From the NCBI RefSeq assembly GCF_000007665.1, contig NC_006087.1, positions 992,001 through 1,056,000 on the forward strand: a stretch of DNA of 64,000 nt, in the 5' to 3' direction. Of the stretch, positions 36,134 to 46,018 are shown in pieces (the first letter of the stretch is position 1; each line of letters opens with the position of its first letter). The position numbers were made by a program, and so were the translations under genes. This DNA comes from Leifsonia xyli subsp. xyli str. CTCB07 (GTDB taxonomy: Bacteria; Actinomycetota; Actinomycetes; Actinomycetales; Microbacteriaceae). The notes beneath the pieces were generated by a model. The model was not told where the DNA came from. It did no database searches and saw nothing but the letters and a program-made list of their open reading frames with translations.

Positions 36134-37548
36134 GTGTCCCGTTTAAGGCGCAGTGCGGGGAAGAGGAAGTACACCCAGGCGGAGCGTGAAGCCTTCTTCG
36201 TCATTTTCAAGGAGTCCAGGAGTACGACGATCGCGGCGAGGGAGCTAGGGTTCAACCCCGCGACGTGCGCGCAATGGGTTCGCAAGGCGGGCCTGGCTAG
36301 TCACGGCTACACCGGCGGCGGCATGAGCGCGCACCCATGCAAGGACGAGTACCTGGAGCTGCGGAGCAGCGGGCTCTCGCGCCGCGAAGCGGTGGGACGA
36401 GTCGGAATCAGCCCGAACACGGGATACCTCTGGGACAGTCGAACGGGCGACGCATTTATCCAGATGGTCGCGTGGTCGATTACAAAGACAGGGTGCCTGT
36501 CGTTGTTGATCCTGTTCAGCGGGCGTCGATGCGTTCGCTCGAAGCCGCACTCCACCCACGATTCCTCTCCCTGCAGGAGCGTGAGCTGATCCGGGACCTG
36601 ACCAGGGCCGGCCTTTCGTTGTGTCGGGTCGCGGCCAAGCTTGGTCGCTCGGTGTCGACGATCAGTCGAGAGATTCGCCGGAATCAGCTTCCTGGAGAGG
36701 GCGGCTACCATCCATACGTGGCGCATCGGAAAGCGGCCAGCCGCCGACCGCGACCGAAAGCCACGAGGCTGGTCCGCAATCCGCAGCTGCGCAGTTACGT
36801 TCAACGGAAGCTGACGCTACGTTGGTCGCCGGAGCAGATCAGCCGGTCGCTGATCCGCGAGTTCCCCGGCGATGCGGAGATGCGCGTGGCGCACGAGACG
36901 ATCTATCAAGCCTTCTACGTGCAGGGCCGTGGACAACTCCGCCGCGAGCTCACGATGGTGCTGCGGACCGGCCGGGCCAAGCGGAAACCGCATCGTTCTG
37001 GCGCCGCTCGCAGACATCGTTTCGCGGATCCGATGGTAATGATCTCCGACCGTCCCGCCGAAATCGAGGACCGCGCCGTTCCCGGACATTGGGAAGGCGA
37101 CCTCATCATCGGCGGACACCGCAACAGCGCCATCGGCACCCTCGTGGAACGCTCCACCCGGTTCGTGATGCTGATCCATCTCCCCATCGATCGCACCGCA
37201 GAATCCGTCCGGGACGGACTGATCAGCGCCGTCAAGACACTCCCACGCGAACTCCGTCGCTCGATCACCTGGGACCAGGGCTCGGAAATGGCAGCTCACA
37301 AGTCGTTCACGATAGCCACCGACATCCCGGTCTACTTCTGCGACCCCGCGAGTCCCTGGCAACGCGGCAGCAACGAGAACACCAACGGACTCCTTCGCCA
37401 ATACTTCCCCAAGGGAAAGGGAACAGACCTCGCCCGATTCACCGCAACCGACCTGACGAACGTCGCCCACGAGCTCAACACCCGCCCACGCAAAACGCTC
37501 GGCTGGGAAACCCCAGCCGAACGCCTCGCTAAACTACTCGCCAGCTAA
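36134..37548 (+). pseudogene. IS30-family transposase with one frameshift
   Basis: The N-terminal frame from GTG 36134 (VSRLRRSAGKRKYTQAE) holds a helix-turn-helix region and runs to about 36434. The second frame continues from QSNGRRIYPDGRVVDY to the stop at 37548. Insertion of one C in TGGGAC-AG would join them, so one base is missing. The second part has the IS30 helix-turn-helix (ISREIRRN) and the intact DDE core: GHWEGDLIIGG, TWDQGSEMAAH and NENTNGLLRQYFPKG. No slippery heptamer is visible, so I read it as a mutation and not programmed frameshifting. The C-terminal frame alone might still make a partial protein. Confidence 0.8.
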
Positions 37549-37554
37549 TCGTCG

Positions 37555-37567
37555 TGTTGCAACAACC
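37555..37567 (-). repeat. IS30 right inverted repeat
   Basis: TGTTGCAACAACC on the plus strand, exact reverse complement of the left repeat at 36093-36105; it begins 7 bases after the transposase stop. Confidence 0.75.
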
Positions 37568-37619
37568 ACTGGAATCCGCCCACCTGGTGCGGCCCCTCCC
37601 CACGGAGCATCTTTGCGAC

Positions 37620-39044
37620 TCACACCCCGTAGTACAGCTCGTACTCGAACGGGTGCGGGCGCTGCGCCAGCGGTTTGATCTCTTTCTCGCGCTTGTACTC
37701 GATCCACGTCTCGATCAGCTCGGGGGTGAACACGCCGCCCGCTGTGAGGAAGTCGTGGTCGGCTTCCAGCGCGTCGAGCGCCTCACCGAGCGAAGCCGGG
37801 ACCTGCGGGATGTTGCGCGCCTCCTCGGGCGGCAGCTCGTAGAGGTCCTTGTCGACCGGTTCGTGCGGTTCGATGCGGTTCTTGATGCCATCGATGCCGG
37901 CCATGAGCTGCGCAGCGAAGGCGAGGTAGGGGTTGCCCGAAGCGTCCGGCGCGCGGAACTCGATGCGCTTGGCCTTCGGGTTGGAGCCGGTGATCGGGAT
38001 GCGGATGGACGCCGAGCGGTTGCCGGCCGAGTAGACCAGGTTGACCGGGGCCTCGAAGCCGGGCACGAGCCGGTGGAACGAGTTCACCGTCGGGTTCGTG
38101 AAGGCGAGCACGGCCGGGGCGTGCTTGAGCAGACCGCCGATGTACCAGCGCGCGATGTTGGAGAGCGCGCCGTAGCCGGCCTCGTCGTAGAACAGCGGCT
38201 TGCCGTCGTTCCACAGGGACTGGTGGGTGTGCATCCCGGAGCCGTTGTCGCCGAAGAGCGGCTTGGGCATGAACGTCGCCGTCTTTCCCCACTCGTTAGC
38301 GGTGTTCTTCACGATGTATTTGAACTTGAGGATGTCGTCGGCGGCCGACACCATGGTGTCGAACTTGTAGTTGATCTCGCCCTGGCCGGCCGTGCCGACC
38401 TCGTGGTGCGAGCGCTCGACCTCAAGCCCTGCCTCGACCAGCTTGAGGACGATGTCGTCGCGCAGATCGGCGTGCTGGTCCACCGGTGAGACCGGGAAGT
38501 AGCCGCCCTTGTACGGGGTCTTGTTGGCGAGGTTGCCGCCCTCCTCCTCGCGGCCGGAGTTCCACGCGCCCTCGCTGGAGTCCACCGCGTAGAAGATCGC
38601 GTTCTGCTTCACCTCGTAGCGCACATCGTCGAAGATGTAGAACTCGGCTTCGGGGGCGAAGAACGCGGTGTCGGCGATACCGGCCGTGGCCAGGTACTTC
38701 TCGGCCTTCTTGGCGACCTGGCGTGGGTCCTTCGCGTAGATATCGCCGTTGCGTGGATTGTAAATGTCGAAAACCATGATGAGCGTGCGCTCGTGCCGGA
38801 ACGGGTCGATGTAGGCGGTCGACACATCCGGGATCAACTGCATGTCGGATTCGTGGATCGACGCGAATCCCCGGATGGATGAGCCATCGAAGAGCTGGCC
38901 GACCGAGAAGAATTCCTCATCGACGGTCGCGGCGGGGATGTTGAAGTGCTGCTGAACACCCGGCAAATCGGTGAAGCGGATGTCAAGGAACTTGACGTCG
39001 GTCTCCTTGATGTACTTGAGCACCTCAGAAGAATCGCGGAACAT
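37620..39044 (-). CDS. glnA: glutamine synthetase type I
   Basis: GlnA makes glutamine from glutamate and ammonia with ATP, the main ammonia-assimilating enzyme. Signature blocks are [17 protein letters not shown] (about residues 52-68), the Glu-rich [26 protein letters not shown], and [11 protein letters not shown]. The adenylylation loop [12 protein letters not shown] (near residue 400) contains the expected tyrosine target of GlnE. The 474 residues are normal. The start ATG at 39044 is preceded by GAAGGGACTCCC-type leader sequence of about 50 bases. Upstream is a perfect tandem GlnR operator, so it is controlled by nitrogen both transcriptionally and by adenylylation. Confidence 0.95.
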   Translation of the reverse strand: MFRDSSEVLKYIKETDVKFLDIRFTDLPGVQQHFNIPAATVDEEFFSVGQLFDGSSIRGFASIHESDMQLIPDVSTAYIDPFRHERTLIMVFDIYNPRNGDIYAKDPRQVAKKAEKYLATAGIADTAFFAPEAEFYIFDDVRYEVKQNAIFYAVDSSEGAWNSGREEEGGNLANKTPYKGGYFPVSPVDQHADLRDDIVLKLVEAGLEVERSHHEVGTAGQGEINYKFDTMVSAADDILKFKYIVKNTANEWGKTATFMPKPLFGDNGSGMHTHQSLWNDGKPLFYDEAGYGALSNIARWYIGGLLKHAPAVLAFTNPTVNSFHRLVPGFEAPVNLVYSAGNRSASIRIPITGSNPKAKRIEFRAPDASGNPYLAFAAQLMAGIDGIKNRIEPHEPVDKDLYELPPEEARNIPQVPASLGEALDALEADHDFLTAGGVFTPELIETWIEYKREKEIKPLAQRPHPFEYELYYGV

Positions 39045-39100
39045 ACGAAGGGACTCCCAACGGCTTGAGGCGGCCGGACTGCGCGTGCAGCCCAAGACTC

Positions 39101-39106
39101 ACGCTA
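39101..39106 (-). promoter_or_regulatory. -10 element of glnA
   Basis: TAGCGT on the minus strand lies about 57 bases before the glnA ATG and 10 bases downstream of the GlnR operator, so the operator would overlap the -35 region. No clear -35 hexamer is seen, as expected for an activated promoter. Confidence 0.5.
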
Positions 39107-39116
39107 GGGGGAGGCC

Positions 39117-39154
39117 GTTTCCCCGCCGTGACGCAAGTGTTTCCAGCGTGTTAC
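39117..39154 (-). promoter_or_regulatory. tandem GlnR operator of glnA
   Basis: Read on the minus strand, the site is GTAAC-n6-GAAAC-n6-GTCAC-n6-GAAAC with exact 6-base spacers. It matches the actinobacterial GlnR consensus gTnAC-n6-GaAAC twice in tandem, as known at Streptomyces glnA. The elements are at 39150-39154, 39139-39143, 39128-39132 and 39117-39121. It lies 73 to 110 bases upstream of the glnA ATG. GlnR-type nitrogen control of glnA is therefore expected. Confidence 0.85.
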
Positions 39155-39980
39155 GTGTACTCCGGTCGGGTAGCGCGGGCGCGGCGCGATGGCACGCCGT
39201 CGTCCCGGCGGGCGACGGCTCGTGTGGGCCCGGATGCCAGGCTCCACGATGGAATGCTCAGGTCGCCGCTCGGTGTGATGAGTGTTCGGCCTTGCGACGG
39301 TGAACGAGTCGGTCGAGAGCGCGGCCGGGGCTGTGACGCCATCGAGTTCGGCCCTGATCCTCCCGTCGCGGGCGGCAGCGCCAGCTCGGGTGTCGCTTTC
39401 GGCTCAATGAAGAGGAGGCGTTGCCGACCGGGGTCCTCTGCGGAGTCGGCCATATCGATGACCCGCGCCCGTCGTTGGTTGTGAATAAGATTTATAAGTA
39501 CACATCAGAGTATGACTATCTTCATCTCTGTTTACCGTCCTTACTTTTGTTTTTTGGCGTGATTAGATCAACTCCGGTCCCACTGGTCGAAAGATAAAGA
39601 TCAGCGGGATCTCCTCGACGCGAGGTAGAGGGGCCAAACCCCGCTACCTCGCGTCGATGATCGCCCTCGTCAGTCGCAAGCTCGCCGGCTGGCAGTCGCC
39701 GACCATATCCGCCCTCGCTCGTCGAAGACGCCCGTTAATCAGGCAGTCCCACCTACAGCAATCGGCATCCTGCCCCGTCGCTACGACGCCCGTGTGGGCG
39801 CTTGTCCTGGCCGTCTTCGCTGTCGCACCTCGTAGTGGTCAGCTTCGGCCAGTGTCGACACTGTGAGGCTATGCCCGGATCGCCGGGCATCGGTAACCGC
39901 ATCTTGTCCAGCATCCCAAGCGCCGGATCGTCGCCTCAGCTGGCTCTCTGTCACGTGACGGCCGCTTTTCGGTGTCCCGG
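39155..39980. other. long gap without recognisable gene
   Basis: About 826 bases between the glnA operator and the RDD gene carry no convincing coding sequence. The stretch 39480-39600 is markedly AT-rich for this genome. It contains the hairpin at 39615-39657. Short frames here lack ribosome binding sites and recognisable motifs. It may be a decayed gene or old mobile-element debris; nothing identifiable remains. Confidence 0.6.
39615..39657. repeat. perfect 14-bp inverted repeat with inner stem
   Basis: TCGACGCGAGGTAG (39615-39628) and CTACCTCGCGTCGA (39644-39657) are exact complements. The loop contains a further GGGG-CCAAA-CCCC stem. It stands at the end of an AT-rich stretch, about 340 bases before the RDD gene, with no adjoining T-run. 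It may be a bidirectional terminator or a mobile-element relic. Confidence 0.65.
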
Positions 39981-39992
39981 TAAGCTGCTGAG

Positions 39993-40418
39993 GTGCCTCA
40001 GAACGCTCAGCCCTCCCGTTTCGGCGACCTCGCTCCCAGCCGGTTCCCCGGCGAACGGCTCGGCCTCCCCGAGGTGGGTCCGCGCTCTGTCGGGCGGACC
40101 GGGAGGCGTCTGGGCGCCATCGTCATCGACTGGGCTTTCGCATCCGTCATCTCGTTCGCCTTCTTCCGCTACGACTCGTGGGCGAACATCGGTCTCTTCG
40201 CGCTCATGCAGATCGTTTTCATCCCGACCATCGGCGGCAGCGTCGGCCACCGCCTCGTCGGCCTGCGCGTCGTCGCGCTGCCCGGTGGTTGGATCGGTCT
40301 CTGGCGGCCGATCGTGCGTACGCTGCTGCTCTGCGTCGTCATCCCCGCGCTGGTCTGGGACTCCGACCAGCGCGGCTTCCACGACAAGGTCGCGGGAACC
40401 GTCCTCATCCGCGGCTGA
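39993..40418 (+). CDS. RDD family membrane protein
   Basis: The protein has the RDD family signature with an Arg in the first helix region (GRRLGAIVIDWAFASVISF, about residues 37-55) and further hydrophobic segments at about 62-82 and 106-122. The C-terminal WDSDQRGFHDKVAGTVLI block is typical. Function in the family is unknown; members are small integral membrane proteins. GTG at 39993 follows TAAGCT by 6 bases, so the message is probably leaderless. An RDD gene beside glnA is common in actinobacteria. It has 141 residues. Confidence 0.87.
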   Translation: MPQNAQPSRFGDLAPSRFPGERLGLPEVGPRSVGRTGRRLGAIVIDWAFASVISFAFFRYDSWANIGLFALMQIVFIPTIGGSVGHRLVGLRVVALPGGWIGLWRPIVRTLLLCVVIPALVWDSDQRGFHDKVAGTVLIRG

Positions 40419-40532
40419 ACGCGGCGGAGCCCCGCGCCAAGCACAGGAACAACGTTCCGAAACGAGACTCCGAAGCGTTTCTCGTGTCGAGTCCAGAAGG
40501 TCTCCGCCCGACGTGTGAGATCCGGTGGAGCG

Positions 40533-41231
40533 TCAGCGCGCGCGCTGGGCGCGCACCTTCAAGGGGTCGATGCCCTTCGGGATCGGCATGGAGCCCTCCA
40601 GCGACTGGAGACGGTTACTGATCGCCAGCACCTCCGCCTTGGTCAGCGTGGGCTTGATCTTCGAGAGCGTGCGCGGGATCTTGTGCAGCGGCACGGCATC
40701 CGCGTCCGGGCCGACCACGATGGTCGTGACCGGCACATTCGGCAGCACGCGGGTGACCTTGCGGCGTTCTTCGTCCACCATCCGCTGTGTGCGGCTGCGC
40801 GGCCCCTCGCTGATGAGCACGACACCGCCCCGGCCGGTGGCGCGGTAGACCGCATCCTGCGTCTTGCCGTTGACGGCGACCGGCATCTCCGAGCCCCGCC
40901 AGCTGCGCTTCAGCGAGCTGCGCAGCACCGCGCCGACCGCTCCCGGCTGTCCCTCGATCTGCGAGTAGGCGGCGCGTTCGGCGCGGCGGCCCAGGACGAT
41001 GAGGGCGATCAGCACGCCCGCGAGCACGCCCGCCACGGTCCAGAGCACCATCGTGAAGACGTTGCCGCCGGACAGGAACACCGCGAGCGTGACGCCCGCG
41101 AGAATCGGCAGGATGAAGCCCAGGCCGATGTACAGCACCGCGCGGTCGTCGTAGCGGCGGGTCATCTGGAAGACCTGCCACATCTGCTTCAGCCGACCGG
41201 GCTCCTTGGTGGACTTGTCCTTGCGTGCCAT
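40533..41231 (-). CDS. DUF4191 membrane protein
   Basis: This 232-residue protein matches the actinobacterial DUF4191 family of unknown function. It has a basic cytoplasmic N-terminus and two adjacent hydrophobic helices (about residues 33-52 and 58-80). A soluble domain follows, with GGVVLISEGPRSRTQRMVDEE and a lysine-rich C-terminus. TATCCT (minus strand, 41239-41244) stands 7 bases before the ATG, again a leaderless arrangement. It lies downstream of lipA on the same strand, as is usual in actinobacteria, suggesting a link with that region but not proving one. Confidence 0.85.
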   Translation of the reverse strand: MARKDKSTKEPGRLKQMWQVFQMTRRYDDRAVLYIGLGFILPILAGVTLAVFLSGGNVFTMVLWTVAGVLAGVLIALIVLGRRAERAAYSQIEGQPGAVGAVLRSSLKRSWRGSEMPVAVNGKTQDAVYRATGRGGVVLISEGPRSRTQRMVDEERRKVTRVLPNVPVTTIVVGPDADAVPLHKIPRTLSKIKPTLTKAEVLAISNRLQSLEGSMPIPKGIDPLKVRAQRAR

Positions 41232-41318
41232 AGACCCAAGGATACCGGCTCGGGACCGCTTCAGCCGACGGGTTCGCGGCGGTTGGAGCGTCTGCGCGCT
41301 CCGAGAGGAAGCTGCCGC

Positions 41319-42308
41319 TCAGGACACCGCCTGAGCGAACCCCAGCGACGCATCCGCCAGGTGCCGCAGCTCCTCCGGGACAGTGCGTCCCTTCGCGCGC
41401 ATCGACTGCGCCCAGAGGCGTCCCGCGCGGTACGAGGAGCGCACGAGCGGCCCGGCCAGCACCCCCAGGAAGCCGATCGCCTCGGCCTCGTCCCTCAGCT
41501 CCACGAACTCGTCGGGACGAACCCAGCGTGCGACCGGGAGGTGCCGCGGGCTCGGGCGCAGGTACTGCGTGATTGTGATGATGTCGGTGCCCGCGTCGTG
41601 CAGATCCTGCAGCGCCTGGCTGATCTCCTGGCGTTCCTCGCCCATCCCGAGAATCAGGTTGGACTTCGTGATGAGCCCGGCGGCGCGCCCCTGCGCGATC
41701 ACGTCGAGGGAACGTTCGTAGCGGAAAGCCGGGCGGATGCGCTTGAAGATGCGCGGCACGGTCTCGACGTTGTGTGCGAAGACCTCTGGTCGCGCTCCGA
41801 ACACCTCGCCGAGGAGTTCGGGGTCTCCCGAGAAGTCGGGCACCAGGATTTCGACCCCGGTGCCGGGGCTCTGCCGGTGGATCTCCCGGATCGTCTCCGC
41901 GTACAGCCACGCGCCCTCGTCCTCCAGGTCGTCCCGCGCGACCCCTGTGACCGTCGAATAGCGCAGCCCCATCCGCGCGACCGACTCGGCGACCCGCCGC
42001 GGTTCGTCGCGGTCAAACTCGGCCGGCTTCCCCGTGTCGATCTGGCAGAAATCGCAGCGTCGCGTACACTGTGACCCGCCGATGAGGAAGGTCGCCTCCC
42101 GGTCCTCCCAGCACTCGTAGATGTTCGGGCAGCCAGCCTCCTGGCAGACCGTGTGCAGACCTTCGGACTTCACCAGGGAATGCAGCTGCCGGTATTCGGG
42201 CCCCATTGTGGCGCGGGTCTTGATCCACTCCGGCTTGCGCTCGATCGGTGTCTGCGCGTTCCGGACCTCGAGCCGCAGCATCCGGCGGCCCTCCGGTTCG
42301 GCGCTCAC
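41319..42308 (-). CDS. lipA: lipoyl synthase
   Basis: LipA is a radical SAM enzyme that inserts two sulfurs into octanoyl groups on E2 and H proteins. The auxiliary cluster cysteines are in [12 protein letters not shown], the radical SAM CX3CX2C motif is CTRRCDFC, and the RSSY motif near the end is LVRSSYRAG. The GTG at 42308 overlaps the lipB stop (GTGA), giving 329 residues; a longer frame exists upstream but lies inside lipB. With lipB it completes protein lipoylation, needed by the E2 gene at 44.5 kb. Confidence 0.95.
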   Translation of the reverse strand: MSAEPEGRRMLRLEVRNAQTPIERKPEWIKTRATMGPEYRQLHSLVKSEGLHTVCQEAGCPNIYECWEDREATFLIGGSQCTRRCDFCQIDTGKPAEFDRDEPRRVAESVARMGLRYSTVTGVARDDLEDEGAWLYAETIREIHRQSPGTGVEILVPDFSGDPELLGEVFGARPEVFAHNVETVPRIFKRIRPAFRYERSLDVIAQGRAAGLITKSNLILGMGEERQEISQALQDLHDAGTDIITITQYLRPSPRHLPVARWVRPDEFVELRDEAEAIGFLGVLAGPLVRSSYRAGRLWAQSMRAKGRTVPEELRHLADASLGFAQAVS

Positions 42309-42979
42309 GCGGCAGTCTCGGTCTGTGCGGCGCGCGGGGCGGCCTCGCGGCCGAATTCCGCCTGCAGCGCGGCGACCACCATCGGCGCGGCGTCCTGCGG
42401 TGTGACGGTGCGGCCGAGCGCCTCGGTGATCGTGCTGACCCCCGCATCCCGGATTCCGCACGCGACGATGCGGTCGTAGGCCTCCAGCGAGTTGGAGCAG
42501 TTGAGCGCGAAACCGTGCATCGTAACGCCCTCGGCGACGCGGATGCCGATCGCGGCGAGCTTCCGGTCGGGTGCTGTTCCGTCTCCCGGCAGCCACACGC
42601 CCGAACGGCCTTCGATTCGTTCGCCCGCGATTCCGAGCTCTCCGAGCACCCGGATCAACGCCGATTCCAGCCGCCGCACGTACCCGACGACATCCACCGG
42701 CTCCCGCAGTCGCAGAATCGGGTAGCCGACCAGCTGCCCTGGACCGTGCCAGGTGATTTTGCCCCCACGGTCGACATCGACGACGGGCGTGCCGTCCGTG
42801 GGGCGTTCGTCGTCTGTCGTCCGTTTTCCGGCGGTGTAGACGGGCGCGTGCTCGAGGAGGAGCATGGTCTCGGCGGTCGTGCCCGTCGCCACCTCGCCGT
42901 GAAGGCGGCGCTGCAATTGCAGCGCGGTTTCGTAGTCTACGGGGCTGCCGTCGAGCCCGGACCGATCGAACTGCATCAT
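42305..42979 (-). CDS. lipB: octanoyltransferase
   Basis: LipB moves octanoyl groups from acyl carrier protein onto target lysines, forming a thioester with its own cysteine. The substrate segment [18 protein letters not shown], the catalytic lysine in [11 protein letters not shown], and the catalytic cysteine near [13 protein letters not shown] are visible. It has 224 residues, normal for the family. TAGACT (minus strand, 42986-42991) lies 6 bases upstream of the ATG, consistent with a leaderless start. lipA follows with an overlap of 4 bases. Confidence 0.94.
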   Translation of the reverse strand: MMQFDRSGLDGSPVDYETALQLQRRLHGEVATGTTAETMLLLEHAPVYTAGKRTTDDERPTDGTPVVDVDRGGKITWHGPGQLVGYPILRLREPVDVVGYVRRLESALIRVLGELGIAGERIEGRSGVWLPGDGTAPDRKLAAIGIRVAEGVTMHGFALNCSNSLEAYDRIVACGIRDAGVSTITEALGRTVTPQDAAPMVVAALQAEFGREAAPRAAQTETAA

Positions 42980-42990
42980 GGTGAGAGTCT

Positions 42991-44472
42991 ATGTGGACCG
43001 AGTCCATTAATTGCAAACCACGGCGGTCGGCGGTTCTCCACAGTGTGCGGCCGGAGCCGGACTCTCCACAGATTCGAGCTCGCGCGATCATCGTCAGGCG
43101 AGGGCCGGTGGGATGTCTCCATGAGCACCAGACAGCGGCGAACCCGTCACCACGGCCACAGCAGGCGCGGCGATCCCGAACGGCCGGCCGGCGCCCGGTC
43201 GACCTCGCACGCCAGACCAGACTCGTCGCGGAGCGGCATGGGTGGGCCCTGCTCGGGCTCCCGCCGGGCCGGAAGCTTCCCGACGACCCTCCGGGCGAGC
43301 GTTCGGTCCTCGTGATCGGCGATGACCTCGCGGAGCCTGCTGTGCTTCGGGTCCGGGCGCAGGATGCCGGGCCGCTGTCGGATGACCGCGCTCTCGGAGA
43401 CGCCGGCATTGCGTTCGCCGACGTCCGTGCCCGCCGTGAGGCCCGTTCCGAACACATCGCTGGTGTCCTCGGTGAGTTCCCGCCTCACCGCTCCCGCGGG
43501 CGGACCGTCACGGCTGTCCTCGTCCAGAACGCCTCGCGCGGGACGCTCCGAGCCCTTCTCGAAGAGTGCCCAGCACTTTCGGCCGGTGCCGCTGCGACCA
43601 TTCTCGTCGGTGTCGCCCGTGCCCTCGCCGACCTCCGCGCGGCCGGCTGGGCCGGTGCCGCCCCGACCAGCGACTTCGTGGGATTCCGCGCGGATGGCTG
43701 TCCGGTCCTCACCCGCCTGGACGGTGTTCGCCCCACCGACGCAGCCGCCGAACTCGCCGACCGCCGAGCTGTCCGCGCGCTTGCCCGCTCGATCTTCCTG
43801 GCCGTTCCCCGCGCCGCAGCCGCCGGCCTGTTCGCGGCGGTCGAAGGAGCGCTCGCTCACCCCGGCTGGGAACGCGTCTCCGCCGCCGTCCTCGCGGCCG
43901 CCCAGCCGGCCCCTGTCCTGCTTTCGGACCCCTCGCCCCTCGCCGCTCCGGCGAATGTCCCGGTGCTTCCCGACCGCATTCGCCCGGCCACGCGCCGCCG
44001 CGAAACGGCCTTTCCGTTCCTGCGGCGTGTGCTGCACGCCCTGGACGACCGCCCGGCATCCCGGGTGTGGGCATTCGCGTGGACGTGGTTCCGCGCCCGT
44101 CCCCGGCTCCTGGCTGTCGGGGCGGTGCCCCTGGTGGCGGCCGTGGTTTTGCCGATCGCTCTGCCGCCTGCGGCCGAACCGGAAAACGGCGCAGACACGC
44201 TCCGGCCGCTCGGCGCTGTGATGGGCGAAAACCGGGTCACCGCCGCCGCCCCAGTCCACGCCTCAGCCCCTGTCGGCCCGGGCTTTCGTGACCGGCCCCG
44301 GGCGATGTCGGGGGCGATCGTTCCTGCCTCGGCCAACGCGCCCAGCGGCGACCTCCCGATCCCCTCCGTCTGCGAGTCGCAGCCCGTCTGCGAGTGCCAC
44401 TCTGCCGAGTCCGGCTCCATCGCTGAGGCCGGTTCGCCCTGGAAAGCGAACCGGCCCCGCTCCTGCTGGTGA
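42991..44472 (+). CDS. hypothetical protein with degenerate kinase-like region, boundaries unclear
   Basis: The family is not recognised with confidence. The coding part from about residue 80 is convincing. A region with [19 protein letters not shown] (about 225-243) resembles the activation-loop end of a serine/threonine-kinase fold. Normal catalytic residues are not seen, so activity is unlikely. One hydrophobic segment at about 375-395 could anchor the protein. The first 45 residues look non-coding, and an ATG in another frame at 43121 opens a plausible but short N-terminus, so one frame change may have happened. The C-terminus runs into the hairpin at 44451-44485, which suggests that the original stop was lost. 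Confidence 0.45.
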   Translation: MWTESINCKPRRSAVLHSVRPEPDSPQIRARAIIVRRGPVGCLHEHQTAANPSPRPQQARRSRTAGRRPVDLARQTRLVAERHGWALLGLPPGRKLPDDPPGERSVLVIGDDLAEPAVLRVRAQDAGPLSDDRALGDAGIAFADVRARREARSEHIAGVLGEFPPHRSRGRTVTAVLVQNASRGTLRALLEECPALSAGAAATILVGVARALADLRAAGWAGAAPTSDFVGFRADGCPVLTRLDGVRPTDAAAELADRRAVRALARSIFLAVPRAAAAGLFAAVEGALAHPGWERVSAAVLAAAQPAPVLLSDPSPLAAPANVPVLPDRIRPATRRRETAFPFLRRVLHALDDRPASRVWAFAWTWFRARPRLLAVGAVPLVAAVVLPIALPPAAEPENGADTLRPLGAVMGENRVTAAAPVHASAPVGPGFRDRPRAMSGAIVPASANAPSGDLPIPSVCESQPVCECHSAESGSIAEAGSPWKANRPRSCW

Positions 44473-44485
44473 GGAGCGGGGCCGG
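44451..44485 (-). terminator. terminator hairpin downstream of sucB
   Basis: CCGGCCCCGCTCCT (44451-44464) pairs with AGGAGCGGGGCCGG (44472-44485) around a 7-base loop, 35 bases beyond the sucB stop on the minus strand. A competing stem GGTTCGC/GCGAACC overlaps its left arm. The 3' end of the preceding plus-strand frame lies inside it. Confidence 0.7.
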
Positions 44486-44519
44486 CTGGCGCTGGGCGGT
44501 GTTCGCCTGATGTGGGCGG

Positions 44520-45932
44520 CTAGAGCCCGAGGCTTCTCTCGAAGTCGGCGCCCTCGAGACGGTTTTTCACCGCGACGAGGAAGCGGGCTGCGTCCGCACC
44601 GTCGACGATGCGGTGGTCGTACGAGAGAGCGAGGTAGATCGTGGAGCGGATCGCGATCGAGTCCGTCCCGTCGGCCGAGACTACCACCGGCTTCTTGGTG
44701 ACGATCCCGGTTCCCAGGATTGCGACCTGCGGCAGGAAGACGACCGGGGTGTCGAACAGCGCGCCGCGCGAACCGGTGTTGGTGAGCGTGAACGTGCCAC
44801 CGGCCAGTTCGTCCGGCTTGAGGCGGTTGTCGCGGGTACGCTCGGCGAGGTCCGAGATTTCCTTGGCGAGGCCGGCGAGATCCAGCTCAGAGGCGTTGCG
44901 GACGACCGGAGTGAGCAGACCCCGCTCGGTGTCCACAGCGATCGACATGTTCTCCTGGTTCGGATACACGATGTTGTCACCGTCCACCGTCGCATTGATG
45001 ACCGGGTAGGTCTTCAGCGCCTCGGCTGCGGCCAGAGCGAAGAACGGCAGGAAGGAGAGCTTGACTCCGGTCTTGGCGAGGAAATCGGACTTGACGCGGT
45101 CGCGCAGGGCAGCGACCTTGGTCACATCGACCTCGACCACCGAGGTGAGCTGAGCGGTCGACTGCATCGACACGACGGCGCGTTCGGCGACGACCTTGCG
45201 CAGACGTGACATCGGCTGGGTGGTGCCGCGCAGCGGCGACACCTCGGCGGCGGGCGCCGGAACGGCCGCCGCAGCCAGGCCCGTGGCGGCGGGAGCGGCA
45301 GCCGAGAGGATGTCTTCTTTGCGGATACGGCCGCCGACACCGGTTCCGGTGACGGCGGACAGGTCGACGCCCTGCTGGTTCGCGAGCATACGGACGATCG
45401 GGGTGACGTAGCCGACGTTGCCGGTGTGTGCCCCACCCGGCGCCGGGGCGGGAGCGGCTGCCGGCGCGGCCTGTTGAGCGGGAGCCAGGGCGGCCTCCAC
45501 GGTGGGGGCGGCCACGGCCGGAGCCACCGTGGCCTGCTGAGCGGGAGCCGGGGTGGCGTCCACAGTCGGTGCGGACAGCACGGCCGCAGCAGCGGCGGTC
45601 TCCTGCGCGGCGGGACCGGGGGACGCGGGTGCGGCTTCAGCGGCCGGGGCCGTCGTCTCAGCGGCGGGCGCAGCCGGGGGCTCGCCCGCGCCTGAGCCGT
45701 CGCCGATGGTGACGAGAGCGGTTCCCACCTCGACGGTCTTGTCCTCCTGCACCAGGATCGCTTCGATGACGCCGGAGACGGGGGACGGGATCTCGGTGTC
45801 GACCTTGTCGGTCGAGACCTCGAGCAGGGGCTCGTCCACGTCGACATGGTCGCCGACGTTCTTCAGCCAGCGGGTGACCGTGCCTTCCGTGACGCTTTCG
45901 CCCAGCGCCGGGAGGCTGACGGATTCGCTCAT
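44520..45932 (-). CDS. sucB: dihydrolipoamide acyltransferase E2, 2-oxoacid dehydrogenase complex
   Basis: This E2 core enzyme transfers an acyl group from lipoamide to CoA in a 2-oxoacid dehydrogenase complex; the annotation as succinyltransferase is the usual one in actinobacteria but pyruvate is possible. One lipoyl domain is seen at residues 1-75 with the lipoyl lysine in [10 protein letters not shown] long Ala/Pro linker with tandem repeats follows, then a subunit-binding domain ([19 protein letters not shown]), and the catalytic domain with [15 protein letters not shown] near the end. It has 470 residues. GAAGGAGAAAAGCTC precedes the ATG. lpd follows upstream in the same operon orientation. 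Confidence 0.9.
   Translation of the reverse strand: MSESVSLPALGESVTEGTVTRWLKNVGDHVDVDEPLLEVSTDKVDTEIPSPVSGVIEAILVQEDKTVEVGTALVTIGDGSGAGEPPAAPAAETTAPAAEAAPASPGPAAQETAAAAAVLSAPTVDATPAPAQQATVAPAVAAPTVEAALAPAQQAAPAAAPAPAPGGAHTGNVGYVTPIVRMLANQQGVDLSAVTGTGVGGRIRKEDILSAAAPAATGLAAAAVPAPAAEVSPLRGTTQPMSRLRKVVAERAVVSMQSTAQLTSVVEVDVTKVAALRDRVKSDFLAKTGVKLSFLPFFALAAAEALKTYPVINATVDGDNIVYPNQENMSIAVDTERGLLTPVVRNASELDLAGLAKEISDLAERTRDNRLKPDELAGGTFTLTNTGSRGALFDTPVVFLPQVAILGTGIVTKKPVVVSADGTDSIAIRSTIYLALSYDHRIVDGADAARFLVAVKNRLEGADFERSLGL
45450..45620 (-). repeat. tandem repeats encoding the E2 Ala/Pro linker
   Basis: Two copies of a unit of about 80 bases encode APTV(D/E)AxxAPAQQA segments, seen as GCCTGTTGAGCGGGAGCC near 45470 and GCCTGCTGAGCGGGAGCC near 45533. 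Such units change the linker length of E2 proteins and are prone to expansion or contraction. Confidence 0.7.
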
Positions 45933-46018
45933 GAGCTTTTCTCCTTCAAAACCTGAGTGTTCGGTAGATTATTGCAGCCGCGCCCTCGTCCGGTTGGGAG
46001 ACGGGGGCGGCGGATGGA

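Larger units (their letters stand above)
36093..37567 (+). mobile_element. IS30-family insertion sequence
   Basis: A 1.47-kb element is bounded by inverted repeats sharing GGTTGTTGCAACA: left 36093-36105, right as complement at 37555-37567. The repeat itself contains the palindrome TGTTGCAACA. It contains one IS30 transposase frame with a single frameshift. No clear target duplication is seen at the ends. It lies between the broken symporter and glnA1. Confidence 0.85.

Noticed and set aside
39657..39866. 69-codon frame in the glnA-RDD gap
   Set aside because: No ribosome binding site, no leaderless box and no recognisable motif; composition is not convincing.
45426..45712. Gly-rich frames opposite the sucB linker
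   Set aside because: Complement of the Ala/Pro repeats; not a gene.
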